From contig JBBALJ010000141.1 in assembly GCA_040403075.1 (NCBI GenBank), forward strand, positions 1 to 6,171: 6,171 nucleotides of DNA, read 5' to 3'. A program made the position numbers and the translations under genes. The stretch is from RGVD01 sp040403075. GTDB taxonomy: Bacteria > Bacteroidota > Bacteroidia > UKL13-3. Positions 1-6,171 of this stretch are shown here, piece by piece. How positions within the stretch are numbered: the stretch's first letter is position 1; every line of letters begins with the position of its first letter. A model generated the notes under the pieces. The model was not told the DNA's origin. It searched no databases and was given only the letters and a program-made list of their open reading frames with translations.

Positions 1-392
1 AAAACCAATCAATAAAATTAAATTCGCTTTGTAATCCAACCGCACAACGGGTTAATAGTTGAATAGATATACTATTTGAAATTTTAAAGCTATGAAATTA
101 TATTTATCAGTATTATTTTGAGCAATTACTTGCTTCAAAATCTATAAATATTAAATTGTCTCATAATTAAACAAATTACTATGCGGACGAATAGTTACAA
201 GCTAAAGCGTTATTCAATTTTTATTATAAAAATACTACATTAGACTCATTTTTGATTTATTTCATTAATCTTAAATTAACATTCTTTACATTTTCTTAAA
301 CGCCAATTTAATATTTAGTGATTATTTGTTAATCTCATATGTGCAATTCGATAATATGGTTTTGATTGATTTGTGGCATTAATTTTAACAAA
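1..392. other. AT-rich intergenic region upstream of the large phosphatase gene
   Basis: No convincing gene lies here. The only forward ATG-started frames noticed are a 9-codon one at 92-121 and a 20-codon one at 181-243, both treated as chance. The stretch is very AT-rich, with slightly GC-richer patches near 36-53 and 182-212. A weak 4-bp inverted repeat (aacc at 38-41, ggtt at 50-53) is too short to call. No exact TAnnTTTG -7 box was found on the + strand; the nearest are one-mismatch versions (for example TGGTTTTG at 357-364) without a TTG at proper spacing. The promoter of the large gene must lie here or further upstream, but it cannot be placed. No tRNA or other structured RNA was recognised. 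Confidence 0.6.
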
Positions 393-476
393 ATGAATAA
401 ACCAATCTACAAATTTTTATGTGTTTTACTTTTGGTAACAGTAAGTTCACAAATCAATGCGCAAATCAATGCGCAA
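393..476 (+). other. Signal peptide coding region
   Basis: Residues 1-28 show a short basic N-region (MNKPIYK), a hydrophobic core (FLCVLLLVTV) and a polar end (SSQINAQINAQ). Cleavage could follow either alanine, A23 or A27, each preceded by I at -3 and followed by Q. The cysteine at residue 10 sits inside the hydrophobic core, not at a lipobox, so a lipoprotein is unlikely. Sec export is inferred. Confidence 0.88.
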
Positions 477-3400
477 CTACTAGGGCGATATTCTATTGGA
501 ACTTACAATTCCAATGGAGGTGTTGCCGAAATTTCTTCTTTTGACCCAGGGTCAAAACGAATGTTTGTTACAAACGGTCCAGATAATACAATGAGAATTG
601 TTAATTTATCTAATCCCGCTAATCCAAGCCAAATTAGTTCAATCTCTATGGCTCCTTATGGAAGTGACATCACTTCAGTAGCTTGTAACAAAAAAGGAAT
701 CATTGCTGCTGCTATTTTAGATTCGAATGGTAAAACAAATGCAAGTAGTATCGTATTTTTTGACATCAATGGAAACTTTATTAGTAAAGTTAAAGTTGGT
801 GCTAATGCTGACAATGTGGTTTTCACTCCAAACGGACAGAAAATATTGGTTGCAAATGAAGGTGAACCAAACGTTGGTTATACCATCGACCCAGAAGGTT
901 CTGTATCAATTATTGATGTTTCCGGTGGTTTTGCTGGATTAACTCAATCAAATGTTCAAACTGCTGGTTTTACCGCTTTTAATTCTCCAGCGGTAATTGA
1001 TTCTAAAATTCGTGTTTTTGGAAGAATTCAATCAGGTGGAAGTTTTTTAAGAAACTCTACTGTGGCCGAAGATTTAGAACCTGAATACATTACTATATCT
1101 GAGGATAATTCAACTGCTTGGGTTACTTGTCAAGAAAACAATGCGGTAGCTGTAGTTAATATTAATGCGGCAACTGTTACTGATTTATTGCCATTAGGGT
1201 TTAAAAACCATAGATTGGCAGGAAACGGTTTAGATCCATCAGATAGAGATAATGGTTCAATTGGTGCTTTAGCTAAAATTGATACATTTAATGTATTTGG
1301 TTTGTATTTACCTGATGGTATTTCTTCTTATAAGGTTGGTAATCAAACTTACTTTATCACTGCAAATGAAGGTGACGCAAGAGCAGATTGGGGAACAGCT
1401 AACAATGAAGAAAACAGAGTTGGGGATGCAGCTTATGTTTTAGATACAGCAAAATTTGGGGGTACTTCAAACGTTACTGCTTTAAGAGCAAACACTGCTT
1501 TGGGTAGATTAACCGTAACTAATCGCTATGGTGATTTTAATAATGACGGTAAATTTGATAGTATTTTTGCTTTTGGTGCTCGTTCATTTACAATTTGGAA
1601 TGGAACTACCGGTGCATTAGTTTGGGATAGTAAAGATGAATTTGAGCAAAAAACAAAAACACTATTTCCATCTAATTTTAATACGGGACATACAACTAAT
1701 GCCTTAGATGATAGAAGTGATAATAAGGGTCCTGAGCCAGAATCTGTTACTGTTGGTAAAATATTGGATAGTACTTATGCTTTTGTAGCATTGGAAAGAA
1801 TTGGGGGTATCATGATTTACAATATAACTAACCCTAACAACCCATATTTTGTTCAGTACATCAACACAAGAAATTTTGCTGTCACTCCAAGTCAAGCAAA
1901 CTTGGCAACTGTTGGTGATTTAGGTCCTGAAGGAATAGTTTTTGTTCCTAGAAATGAAAGTCCAAATGGAAAAGATTTGATTTTATTATCAAATGAAGTA
2001 AGTGGAACCGTTGCTGTTTTTCAAGTGAATTCGCGTAGTGCATTCCAAATGCAAGTATTACATGCATCTGATATGGAAAGCGGAATTGATGCACCAATAG
2101 ACGCACCTAACTTTGCTGCTGTATTAGATACTCTAGAAGGAACATACCCTAACACGGTTAAATTAGCTTCAGGCGATTGCTATATTCCTAGTCCGTTTTT
2201 AAGTGCTGGTGAAGATGCTAGCATGCAAACTCCTTTACGTAATACGGCTAGCAGTTATTATGCAGGAACACAATCAATCAGACCAGCCATTGGTAGAACA
2301 GATATTGCTATGATGAATATTATGGGTTTCCAAGGTTCGGCTTTTGGTAACCACGAGTTTGATTTAGGAACTCCTGAGGTAAATAGTATCATAGGTGTTG
2401 ATATTAGAAGTAATGGTGCTGATAAACGTTGGATTGGTGCTCAATTCCCTTATTTAAGTGCTAACTTAAACTTTGCTAATGACGTTAATTTAAGTTATTT
2501 AACTACTACACAGAGATTATCAGTTGATAGTTTCAAAACATCACCAACTATAACTGCAAATAGCCAAAAGAAAGGAATTGCTCCTTCAGCCATAATTCAA
2601 ATGAATGGTGAAAGAGTTGGAATAGTAGGTGCTACCACTCAAGTTTTGGCTTCTATTTCTTCTCCAGGTTCTACTACAGTTTTAAGCGGTGGAAGTGATA
2701 ACATGCCAGCACTAGCAGCGGTATTACAACCTGTTATCGATTCATTAAGAGCAATGGGCATTAACAAAATTATTGTTATGAGTCACTTGCAACAATTAGC
2801 TAACGAAAAAGCATTAGCTCCTTTATTAAAAGGTGTTGATATTATTATAGCCGGTGGTTCACACTCTTTATGTGCTGATGGTAATGATAGAATTAGAATA
2901 GGTAATACAAAAGTGGATAATTACCCAATATTAACTGTTAACAACGATAATGAGCCAGTTGCCATTTTAAACACTACAAGTGAGTGGAAATATGTGGGTC
3001 GTTTCGTATGTGATTTTGATGCAAATGGAGTTTTATTAACTAACTTATTAGATTCAACCATAAATGGAGCTTATGCAGCTGATACGGCTATGGTAACTTC
3101 TTTATATGGTTCATATTCTGCTGGCTTTATTTCTGGTAGCAAAGGAGCTAATGTTAGAACTTTAACTTCAGCAATTGCTACAGTAATTAATAATAAAGAT
3201 GGTAATAAATTTGGTAAAGCAAGTGTGTTCTTAGAAGGTAGAAGAGATTTTGTAAGAACAGAAGAAACCAACTTTGGTAATTTATCATCTGATGCCAACT
3301 TATGGTATGCTCGTCAATATGATAACCAAGTAAAAGTTTCTATAAAAAATGGTGGTGGAATTCGTTCGGCCATTGGAAATGTTAATTCTGTTGGAAACGC

Positions 3401-6020
3401 AACGGTTCTAGAAAATACCTTAGCTAACCCTAGCGCAGGTAAATTGCGAGGCGATATCTCACAATTAGATATTGAAAATTCATTGCGATTTAATAATGGA
3501 TTAGTAATTGGTAGAGTAAATATAGCTGGTTTAAAGCGTATTTTAGAACATGGTATTTCAGCTACTAAGCCAGGTGCCACACCAGGTCAATTCCCTCAAG
3601 TGGGTGGTGTATCATTTAGTTATGATACAACTAAAGCAAATGGAAACAAAATTCAATCATTGGTGATTGTTGATTCTACGGGTAAAATAGATGATATTGT
3701 TTATAAAAATGGTTCATTTTTAGGAGATACTTCTAGAACGGTAAAATTTGTAACTCTAGACTTTTTATATACAGGTGGAGATAACTATCCTTTCACAGCT
3801 AATTCAAACTTAAGAGTAAACCTAGATACAGCTTTAAAAAATTCAGGTATAGCAACATTTGCTGCAATAGGTAAAGAGCAAGATGCTTTTGCTGAATACA
3901 TGGGGAATATTTATTCAAGCACACCATACAGTTTAAGAGACACATCAATTTTAGGTGACAAAAGAATCCAATTATTAAATGCTAGAAAAGAAAATATTTT
4001 TGCTGCTGGTACTGGTTTAAGTACAACTCAAAGTCCATATTTACTTCCTGTCAAAGCTGGAGTAATTATTAATTCGGTATTATCTGTTGGAGATTCTGCA
4101 AATGGTTATAAAATGGTAGGCATACCAGATGGATTAGGAGCTTATGATAATGGTAACGGTACTTTCACTTTATTAATGAATCATGAATTAACCGCTACAA
4201 GTGGTATTGTTAGAGCACATGGCTCAACTGGTTCATTTGTATCTAAATGGGTTATTAACAAATCAAACTTAGCAGTAGTAAGTGGTTCAGATTTGATGCA
4301 AAATGTAAAGTTGTATGATACAACCACTCAAACATATATAACATATAATGCAAGTAATCCATCAACCAAAGCAAGATTTGGACGATTCTGCTCTGCAGAT
4401 TTACCAGCTTTATCCGCATTTTATAATGCCAATACAGGCAAAGGAACCCAAGAGAAAATCTTTATGAATGGTGAAGAGACAAATGATGAAAGTCGTGCTG
4501 TAGCGCATATTGTAACAGGAACAAATGCAGGAACATCTTGGGAATTACCAGCCTTAGGAAAAGGTGCATGGGAAAGCGCAGTGGCATCTCCAAATTCAGG
4601 AGATAAAACAATAGTAGCCCTGCCAAACGATGGAACAGATGGTCAATTATATTTCTACATTGGAAATAAAACAACCACAGGAACAGAAATAGATAAAGCA
4701 GGTTTAAACAATGGAACACCATGGGGAGTTAAAGTAACCGGTTTCTCAGTAGAGAGAACTAACTCAACAACTTTGTCTACTTTACCAGCAGCAGGAACAA
4801 GATTCAGCTTAGTAGATTTGGGAAATGTTAAACAAAAATCAGGAGCAACTTTCAATACTTTATCAAACACAGCAGGAATTACTAAGTTCTCACGCCCAGA
4901 AGATGGTGCATGGGATCCATCAAGCCCGAATGATTTTTACTTTAACACTACAGATCAGTTAGACCAAGTTAATGATGGTATTGGAACCCAAGTAGGAAGA
5001 AGCCGTGTTTGGAGATTACGTTTTGATGATATCAAAAACCCAGAATTAGGCGGAACAGTGGAAGCCGTATTAGATGGAACAGAAGGTCAAGTTATGTTAG
5101 ACAACATGGCAATAGATAAGTATGGCCATATCTTATTGCAAGAAGATGTGGGAAACGCAGCTCATAATGGTAAAATGTTCCAATACACCATTGGTACAGA
5201 CCAATTAATCCAAATTGCAAAACACGACCCAGCAAGATTTGGAGATATTGGTGTAGCAGCAACAGCACCATTTACCCAAGATGAAGAGACATCAGGAATT
5301 ATAGACATGGAAGATATCTTAGGTGCAGGTATGTTTATATCGGTAGACCAAGCACATTATCCAATTAGTGGTGAACTAGTTGAAGGTGGTCAATTGTTTA
5401 CTTTATTTAATCCTGATTCGTACAATTCTAGTTTGACTAAAGGTTCTAATTTAAATCTTTCTTTATTGCTACAAGGTTTAAATTTGGGAAATGGATTCAT
5501 GATTGCTTCTCCAAAAGCTGCCACTGTATCTGGTTTGTCGAATATTGCTGATACCATAGTTGTTGAATTACATTCTTCAGTAACGCCATTTAACAGTATT
5601 TATACAAGTAAATCTGTAATAAACACTGAAGGAAATGGTAATTTTCAATTTCCTATATCAATTATTGGTAACTCTTATTATGTAGTTGTAAAACACCGTA
5701 ATTCAATCGAAACTTGGAGTGCAAATCCAGTTCAATTTACTTCAAATTATACCTCATATAGTTTTACAAGTAATGCTTCAAAAGCTTTGGGTAATAATTT
5801 AGTAAACGATGGCGCTGGTAGATTTATGATTTATACAGGCGATATAAATCAAGATGGGTCAGTAGATTTTAATGATTATCCGGCATTAGATATTTCAAGT
5901 AACATTGGAGACTTAGGATATTTTGTAACCGATTTGAATGGAGATGCATCGGTTGATTTTAATGATTATCCAACCTTGGATGTTAATAGTTCATTAGGAG
6001 TTCTAGCAGTAAAACCATAA
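393..6020 (+). CDS. Secreted multidomain phosphatase: choice-of-anchor-I propeller, 5'-nucleotidase, PhoX-like region, dockerin-like C-terminus
   Basis: This gene encodes 1875 residues and ends in TAA. ATG 393 is chosen because it is followed at once by a lysine-bearing, hydrophobic signal peptide (residues 1 to about 23-27, ending QINA). An in-frame TTG at 366 would put nine polar residues in front of it. No Shine-Dalgarno is present, as usual in Bacteroidota; the start is preceded by an A/T-rich stretch. Domain order: beta-propeller (about 29-550), metallophosphatase with 5'-nucleotidase C-terminal domain (553-1200), PhoX-like region (1207-1675), and a Bacteroidota C-terminal module with two calcium loops (1683-1875). 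The family links suggest hydrolysis of nucleotides and other phosphomonoesters outside the cytoplasm to obtain phosphate. The protein is far longer than a stand-alone UshA (about 550 residues) or PhoX. The reading frame is intact throughout. No partner gene is visible upstream; the gene downstream has its own likely promoter. Substrates and activity are inferred, not shown. Confidence 0.93.
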   Translation: MNKPIYKFLCVLLLVTVSSQINAQINAQLLGRYSIGTYNSNGGVAEISSFDPGSKRMFVTNGPDNTMRIVNLSNPANPSQISSISMAPYGSDITSVACNKKGIIAAAILDSNGKTNASSIVFFDINGNFISKVKVGANADNVVFTPNGQKILVANEGEPNVGYTIDPEGSVSIIDVSGGFAGLTQSNVQTAGFTAFNSPAVIDSKIRVFGRIQSGGSFLRNSTVAEDLEPEYITISEDNSTAWVTCQENNAVAVVNINAATVTDLLPLGFKNHRLAGNGLDPSDRDNGSIGALAKIDTFNVFGLYLPDGISSYKVGNQTYFITANEGDARADWGTANNEENRVGDAAYVLDTAKFGGTSNVTALRANTALGRLTVTNRYGDFNNDGKFDSIFAFGARSFTIWNGTTGALVWDSKDEFEQKTKTLFPSNFNTGHTTNALDDRSDNKGPEPESVTVGKILDSTYAFVALERIGGIMIYNITNPNNPYFVQYINTRNFAVTPSQANLATVGDLGPEGIVFVPRNESPNGKDLILLSNEVSGTVAVFQVNSRSAFQMQVLHASDMESGIDAPIDAPNFAAVLDTLEGTYPNTVKLASGDCYIPSPFLSAGEDASMQTPLRNTASSYYAGTQSIRPAIGRTDIAMMNIMGFQGSAFGNHEFDLGTPEVNSIIGVDIRSNGADKRWIGAQFPYLSANLNFANDVNLSYLTTTQRLSVDSFKTSPTITANSQKKGIAPSAIIQMNGERVGIVGATTQVLASISSPGSTTVLSGGSDNMPALAAVLQPVIDSLRAMGINKIIVMSHLQQLANEKALAPLLKGVDIIIAGGSHSLCADGNDRIRIGNTKVDNYPILTVNNDNEPVAILNTTSEWKYVGRFVCDFDANGVLLTNLLDSTINGAYAADTAMVTSLYGSYSAGFISGSKGANVRTLTSAIATVINNKDGNKFGKASVFLEGRRDFVRTEETNFGNLSSDANLWYARQYDNQVKVSIKNGGGIRSAIGNVNSVGNATVLENTLANPSAGKLRGDISQLDIENSLRFNNGLVIGRVNIAGLKRILEHGISATKPGATPGQFPQVGGVSFSYDTTKANGNKIQSLVIVDSTGKIDDIVYKNGSFLGDTSRTVKFVTLDFLYTGGDNYPFTANSNLRVNLDTALKNSGIATFAAIGKEQDAFAEYMGNIYSSTPYSLRDTSILGDKRIQLLNARKENIFAAGTGLSTTQSPYLLPVKAGVIINSVLSVGDSANGYKMVGIPDGLGAYDNGNGTFTLLMNHELTATSGIVRAHGSTGSFVSKWVINKSNLAVVSGSDLMQNVKLYDTTTQTYITYNASNPSTKARFGRFCSADLPALSAFYNANTGKGTQEKIFMNGEETNDESRAVAHIVTGTNAGTSWELPALGKGAWESAVASPNSGDKTIVALPNDGTDGQLYFYIGNKTTTGTEIDKAGLNNGTPWGVKVTGFSVERTNSTTLSTLPAAGTRFSLVDLGNVKQKSGATFNTLSNTAGITKFSRPEDGAWDPSSPNDFYFNTTDQLDQVNDGIGTQVGRSRVWRLRFDDIKNPELGGTVEAVLDGTEGQVMLDNMAIDKYGHILLQEDVGNAAHNGKMFQYTIGTDQLIQIAKHDPARFGDIGVAATAPFTQDEETSGIIDMEDILGAGMFISVDQAHYPISGELVEGGQLFTLFNPDSYNSSLTKGSNLNLSLLLQGLNLGNGFMIASPKAATVSGLSNIADTIVVELHSSVTPFNSIYTSKSVINTEGNGNFQFPISIIGNSYYVVVKHRNSIETWSANPVQFTSNYTSYSFTSNASKALGNNLVNDGAGRFMIYTGDINQDGSVDFNDYPALDISSNIGDLGYFVTDLNGDASVDFNDYPTLDVNSSLGVLAVKP
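450..476 (+). repeat. 12-bp tandem duplication at the signal-peptide cleavage site
   Basis: The 12-mer caaatcaatgcg occurs twice back to back (450-461 and 462-473), followed by a third partial copy (caa, 474-476). It is in frame and encodes QINA twice, giving QINAQINAQ. This creates two equivalent cleavage sites. The two copies are identical at every base, which suggests a recent duplication. Confidence 0.9.
477..2042 (+). other. Choice-of-anchor-I type beta-propeller domain
   Basis: Residues about 29-550 carry motifs I associate with the choice-of-anchor I family: DLEPEYI (227-233), ANEGDAR followed by ADW (324-333), FGARSFTIW, DDRSDNKGPEPES (ending at 451), and LGPEGI (510-515) before a closing NEVSGTVAVF strand. 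Repeated blocks of about 40-50 residues (FVTNGPDNTMRIVNLS, ILVANEGEPN, AWVTCQENNAVAVVNI) are typical propeller blades. The family is secreted and is often joined to a 5'-nucleotidase-like phosphoesterase, as here. Its own activity is not established from the sequence; it may bind substrate or surface. Confidence 0.8.
2049..3992 (+). other. UshA-like metallophosphatase plus 5'-nucleotidase C-terminal domain
   Basis: Residues 553-1200. The calcineurin-like half has LHASDMES (556-563; D560 is a metal ligand), SGDCYIP (D595, bridging ligand), GNHEFD (652-657; N653 ligand, H654/D657 the catalytic pair by analogy with UshA), SHLQ (H798) and GGSH (821-824). The C-terminal half has EETNFGNLSSDA (957-968), the NGGGIRS substrate loop (986-992), FPQVGGVSF (ending at 1075) and YTGGDNYPF (1126-1134), which matches the nucleotide-contacting part of 5'-nucleotidases. 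Two positions differ from canonical UshA: D-x-H reads D-M-E, and G-H-S-Q/H reads G-G-S-H. The rest of the site is present, so phosphoesterase activity is likely, but the substrate is uncertain. Confidence 0.85.
4011..5417 (+). other. PhoX-like (DUF839 type) phosphatase region
   Basis: Residues about 1207-1675 resemble the PhoX family, which uses iron and calcium to hydrolyse phosphomonoesters. Visible motifs rich in acidic and potential metal-binding residues are: YKMVGIPDGLGAYDNGNGTF leading to LLMNHEL (M1262-L1266), FMNGEETNDES (E1361, E1362), FSRPEDGAWDP (RPED at 1501-1504), GRSRVWRLRFDD, DNMAIDKYGHILLQED (1570-1585), and DEETSGIIDMEDIL (from 1630) followed by QAHYP and ELVEGGQLF. These lie in the order expected for the family. 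The region has no separate signal peptide and follows the 5'-nucleotidase with little linker. A phytase-like or lactonase-like propeller without phosphatase activity is the main alternative. Confidence 0.7.
5439..6020 (+). other. Bacteroidota secreted-protein C-terminal module with dockerin-like loops
   Basis: Residues 1683-1875. A beta-rich part begins NLNLSLLLQGL and includes IVVELHSS, YYVVVKHRNSIETWSANP (KHRN at 1767-1770) and a segment KALGNNL, a pattern seen at the ends of many secreted Bacteroidota proteins. It is followed by GDINQDGSVDFND and DLNGDASVDFND. The protein stops at VLAVKP with no type IX secretion C-terminal domain that I recognise and no membrane anchor. It may serve for protein stability, calcium binding or surface attachment. 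Confidence 0.72.
5841..5971 (+). repeat. Two EF-hand/dockerin-like calcium loops, exact 90-nt period
   Basis: Loop 1 is D1817-x-N1819-x-D1821-G-S-V-D1825-x-x-D1828, and loop 2 is D1847-x-N1849-x-D1851-A-S-V-D1855-x-x-D1858. Both keep ligand positions 1, 3, 5, 9 and 12 of a calcium loop. The conserved glycine at position 6 is present in loop 1 but is alanine in loop 2. A 17-nt core (gattttaatgattatcc) is identical at 5865-5881 and 5955-5971, exactly 30 codons apart. Confidence 0.82.
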
Positions 6021-6027
6021 TCAAAGC

Positions 6028-6090
6028 ATAAGGCAAATATGTAAGTCTTCAAAGATTGTGAACTAAAGAAGATTTATATATTTGCCTTAT
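6028..6090 (+). terminator. Long hairpin after the phosphatase gene, probable terminator or 3'-end stabiliser
   Basis: The arms 6028-6050 and 6068-6090 pair over 23 bp around a 17-nt loop. The outer 13 bp (ataaggcaaatat with atatttgccttat) are perfect; the inner 10 bp include two G-U pairs. Those two become A-C mismatches in an RNA from the other strand, so the structure is best formed in + strand RNA. It starts 8 nt after the stop codon. No T-run follows (the next bases are aacaaaaaag), so it is not a textbook intrinsic terminator; it may instead protect or process the mRNA 3' end. Confidence 0.6.
6056..6084 (+). promoter_or_regulatory. Bacteroidota-type promoter for the downstream gene
   Basis: TTG at 6056-6058 and TATATTTG at 6077-6084 match the phylum's -33 TTG and -7 TAnnTTTG elements with an 18-nt spacer. 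Transcription would begin near 6090, leaving a leader of about 28 nt before ATG 6119. The -7 box lies within the 3' arm of the hairpin. The matching box on the other strand is broken, because the mirror position reads CATATTTG. The call rests on motif match and position only. Confidence 0.6.
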
Positions 6091-6118
6091 AACAAAAAAG
6101 CTAAACCAAACAATATAT

Positions 6119-6171
6119 ATGAAAAGAATCATTACCACAATTGCATTATTAATGACGCTAGGTGCGACATT
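6119..6171 (+). CDS. Start of a probable secreted protein, cut by the window end
   Basis: ATG 6119 opens a frame that is free of stops to the window edge. The 17 complete codons read MKRIITTIALLMTLGAT: a basic N-terminus followed by a hydrophobic core, as in a Sec signal peptide. The start is 98 nt after the stop of the large gene, just downstream of a good TAnnTTTG promoter match, with no Shine-Dalgarno but an A-rich leader, as is usual for the phylum. Too little is visible to name a family. It may be functionally linked to the phosphatase, but its separate promoter argues against simple co-transcription. Confidence 0.72.
   Translation, partial: MKRIITTIALLMTLGAT

Noticed and set aside
36..61. 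GC-richer patch with small inverted repeats, considered as an attC-like site or tRNA fragment
   Set aside because: The stems are only about 4 bp and there is no matching core-site pair or tRNA-like fold.
92..121. Short frame MKLYLSVLF ending in TGA, resembling a truncated signal peptide
   Set aside because: Only nine codons in very AT-rich DNA; beyond the TGA the frame reaches further stops within a few codons and shows no recognisable protein.
181..243. 20-codon frame MRTNSYKLKRYSIFIIKILH
   Set aside because: No promoter, no homology I recognise, and of a length expected by chance.
325..364. Possible promoter for the large gene (TTTG at 325-328, TGGTTTTG at 357-364)
   Set aside because: The -7 element has a mismatch at a conserved position and the spacer of 28 nt is too long for the TTG/TAnnTTTG consensus.
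366..392. TTG at 366 as the start of the large gene
   Set aside because: It would add MICGINFNK before a well-formed signal peptide that begins at ATG 393; ATG 393 is the better start.
3071..4870. Minus-strand open frames of 71-88 codons inside the large gene
   Set aside because: They lie opposite a coding frame with clear domain motifs and have no family features; they are shadows of it.

Overview
The window looks like Bacteroidota (Flavobacteriia- or Chitinophagia-like) DNA. It is AT-rich, the start codons lack a Shine-Dalgarno sequence, one promoter matches the phylum's TTG/TAnnTTTG consensus, and the large protein ends in a C-terminal module with the motif KHRNSIETWSANP that is typical of secreted Bacteroidota proteins. 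Genus cannot be judged from the sequence.

Layout. Positions 1-392 are AT-rich and non-coding, with no convincing gene or promoter. Positions 393-6020 hold one very large gene encoding a 1875-residue secreted protein. It has, in order, a signal peptide, a choice-of-anchor-I type beta-propeller, a UshA-like metallophosphatase/5'-nucleotidase, a PhoX-like (DUF839 type) region, and a C-terminal module with two EF-hand/dockerin-like calcium loops. Positions 6028-6090 form a long 23-bp hairpin, and its 3' arm contains the -7 box of a promoter for the next gene. That gene starts at 6119 and runs off the window after 17 complete codons, which read as a signal peptide.

How it fits together. The large protein probably works outside the cytoplasm in scavenging phosphate (and nucleosides) from organic phosphates, with two different metal-dependent phosphatase folds on one chain. 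This is inferred from domain recognition by eye; activity is not shown. The points most worth checking are the double-phosphatase fusion, two non-canonical metal-ligand positions in the 5'-nucleotidase site, an Ala-codon shift over the PhoX-like core, a 12-bp tandem duplication at the signal-peptide cleavage site, and the hairpin that overlaps the next gene's promoter. I found no CRISPR array, insertion sequence, tRNA or rRNA.
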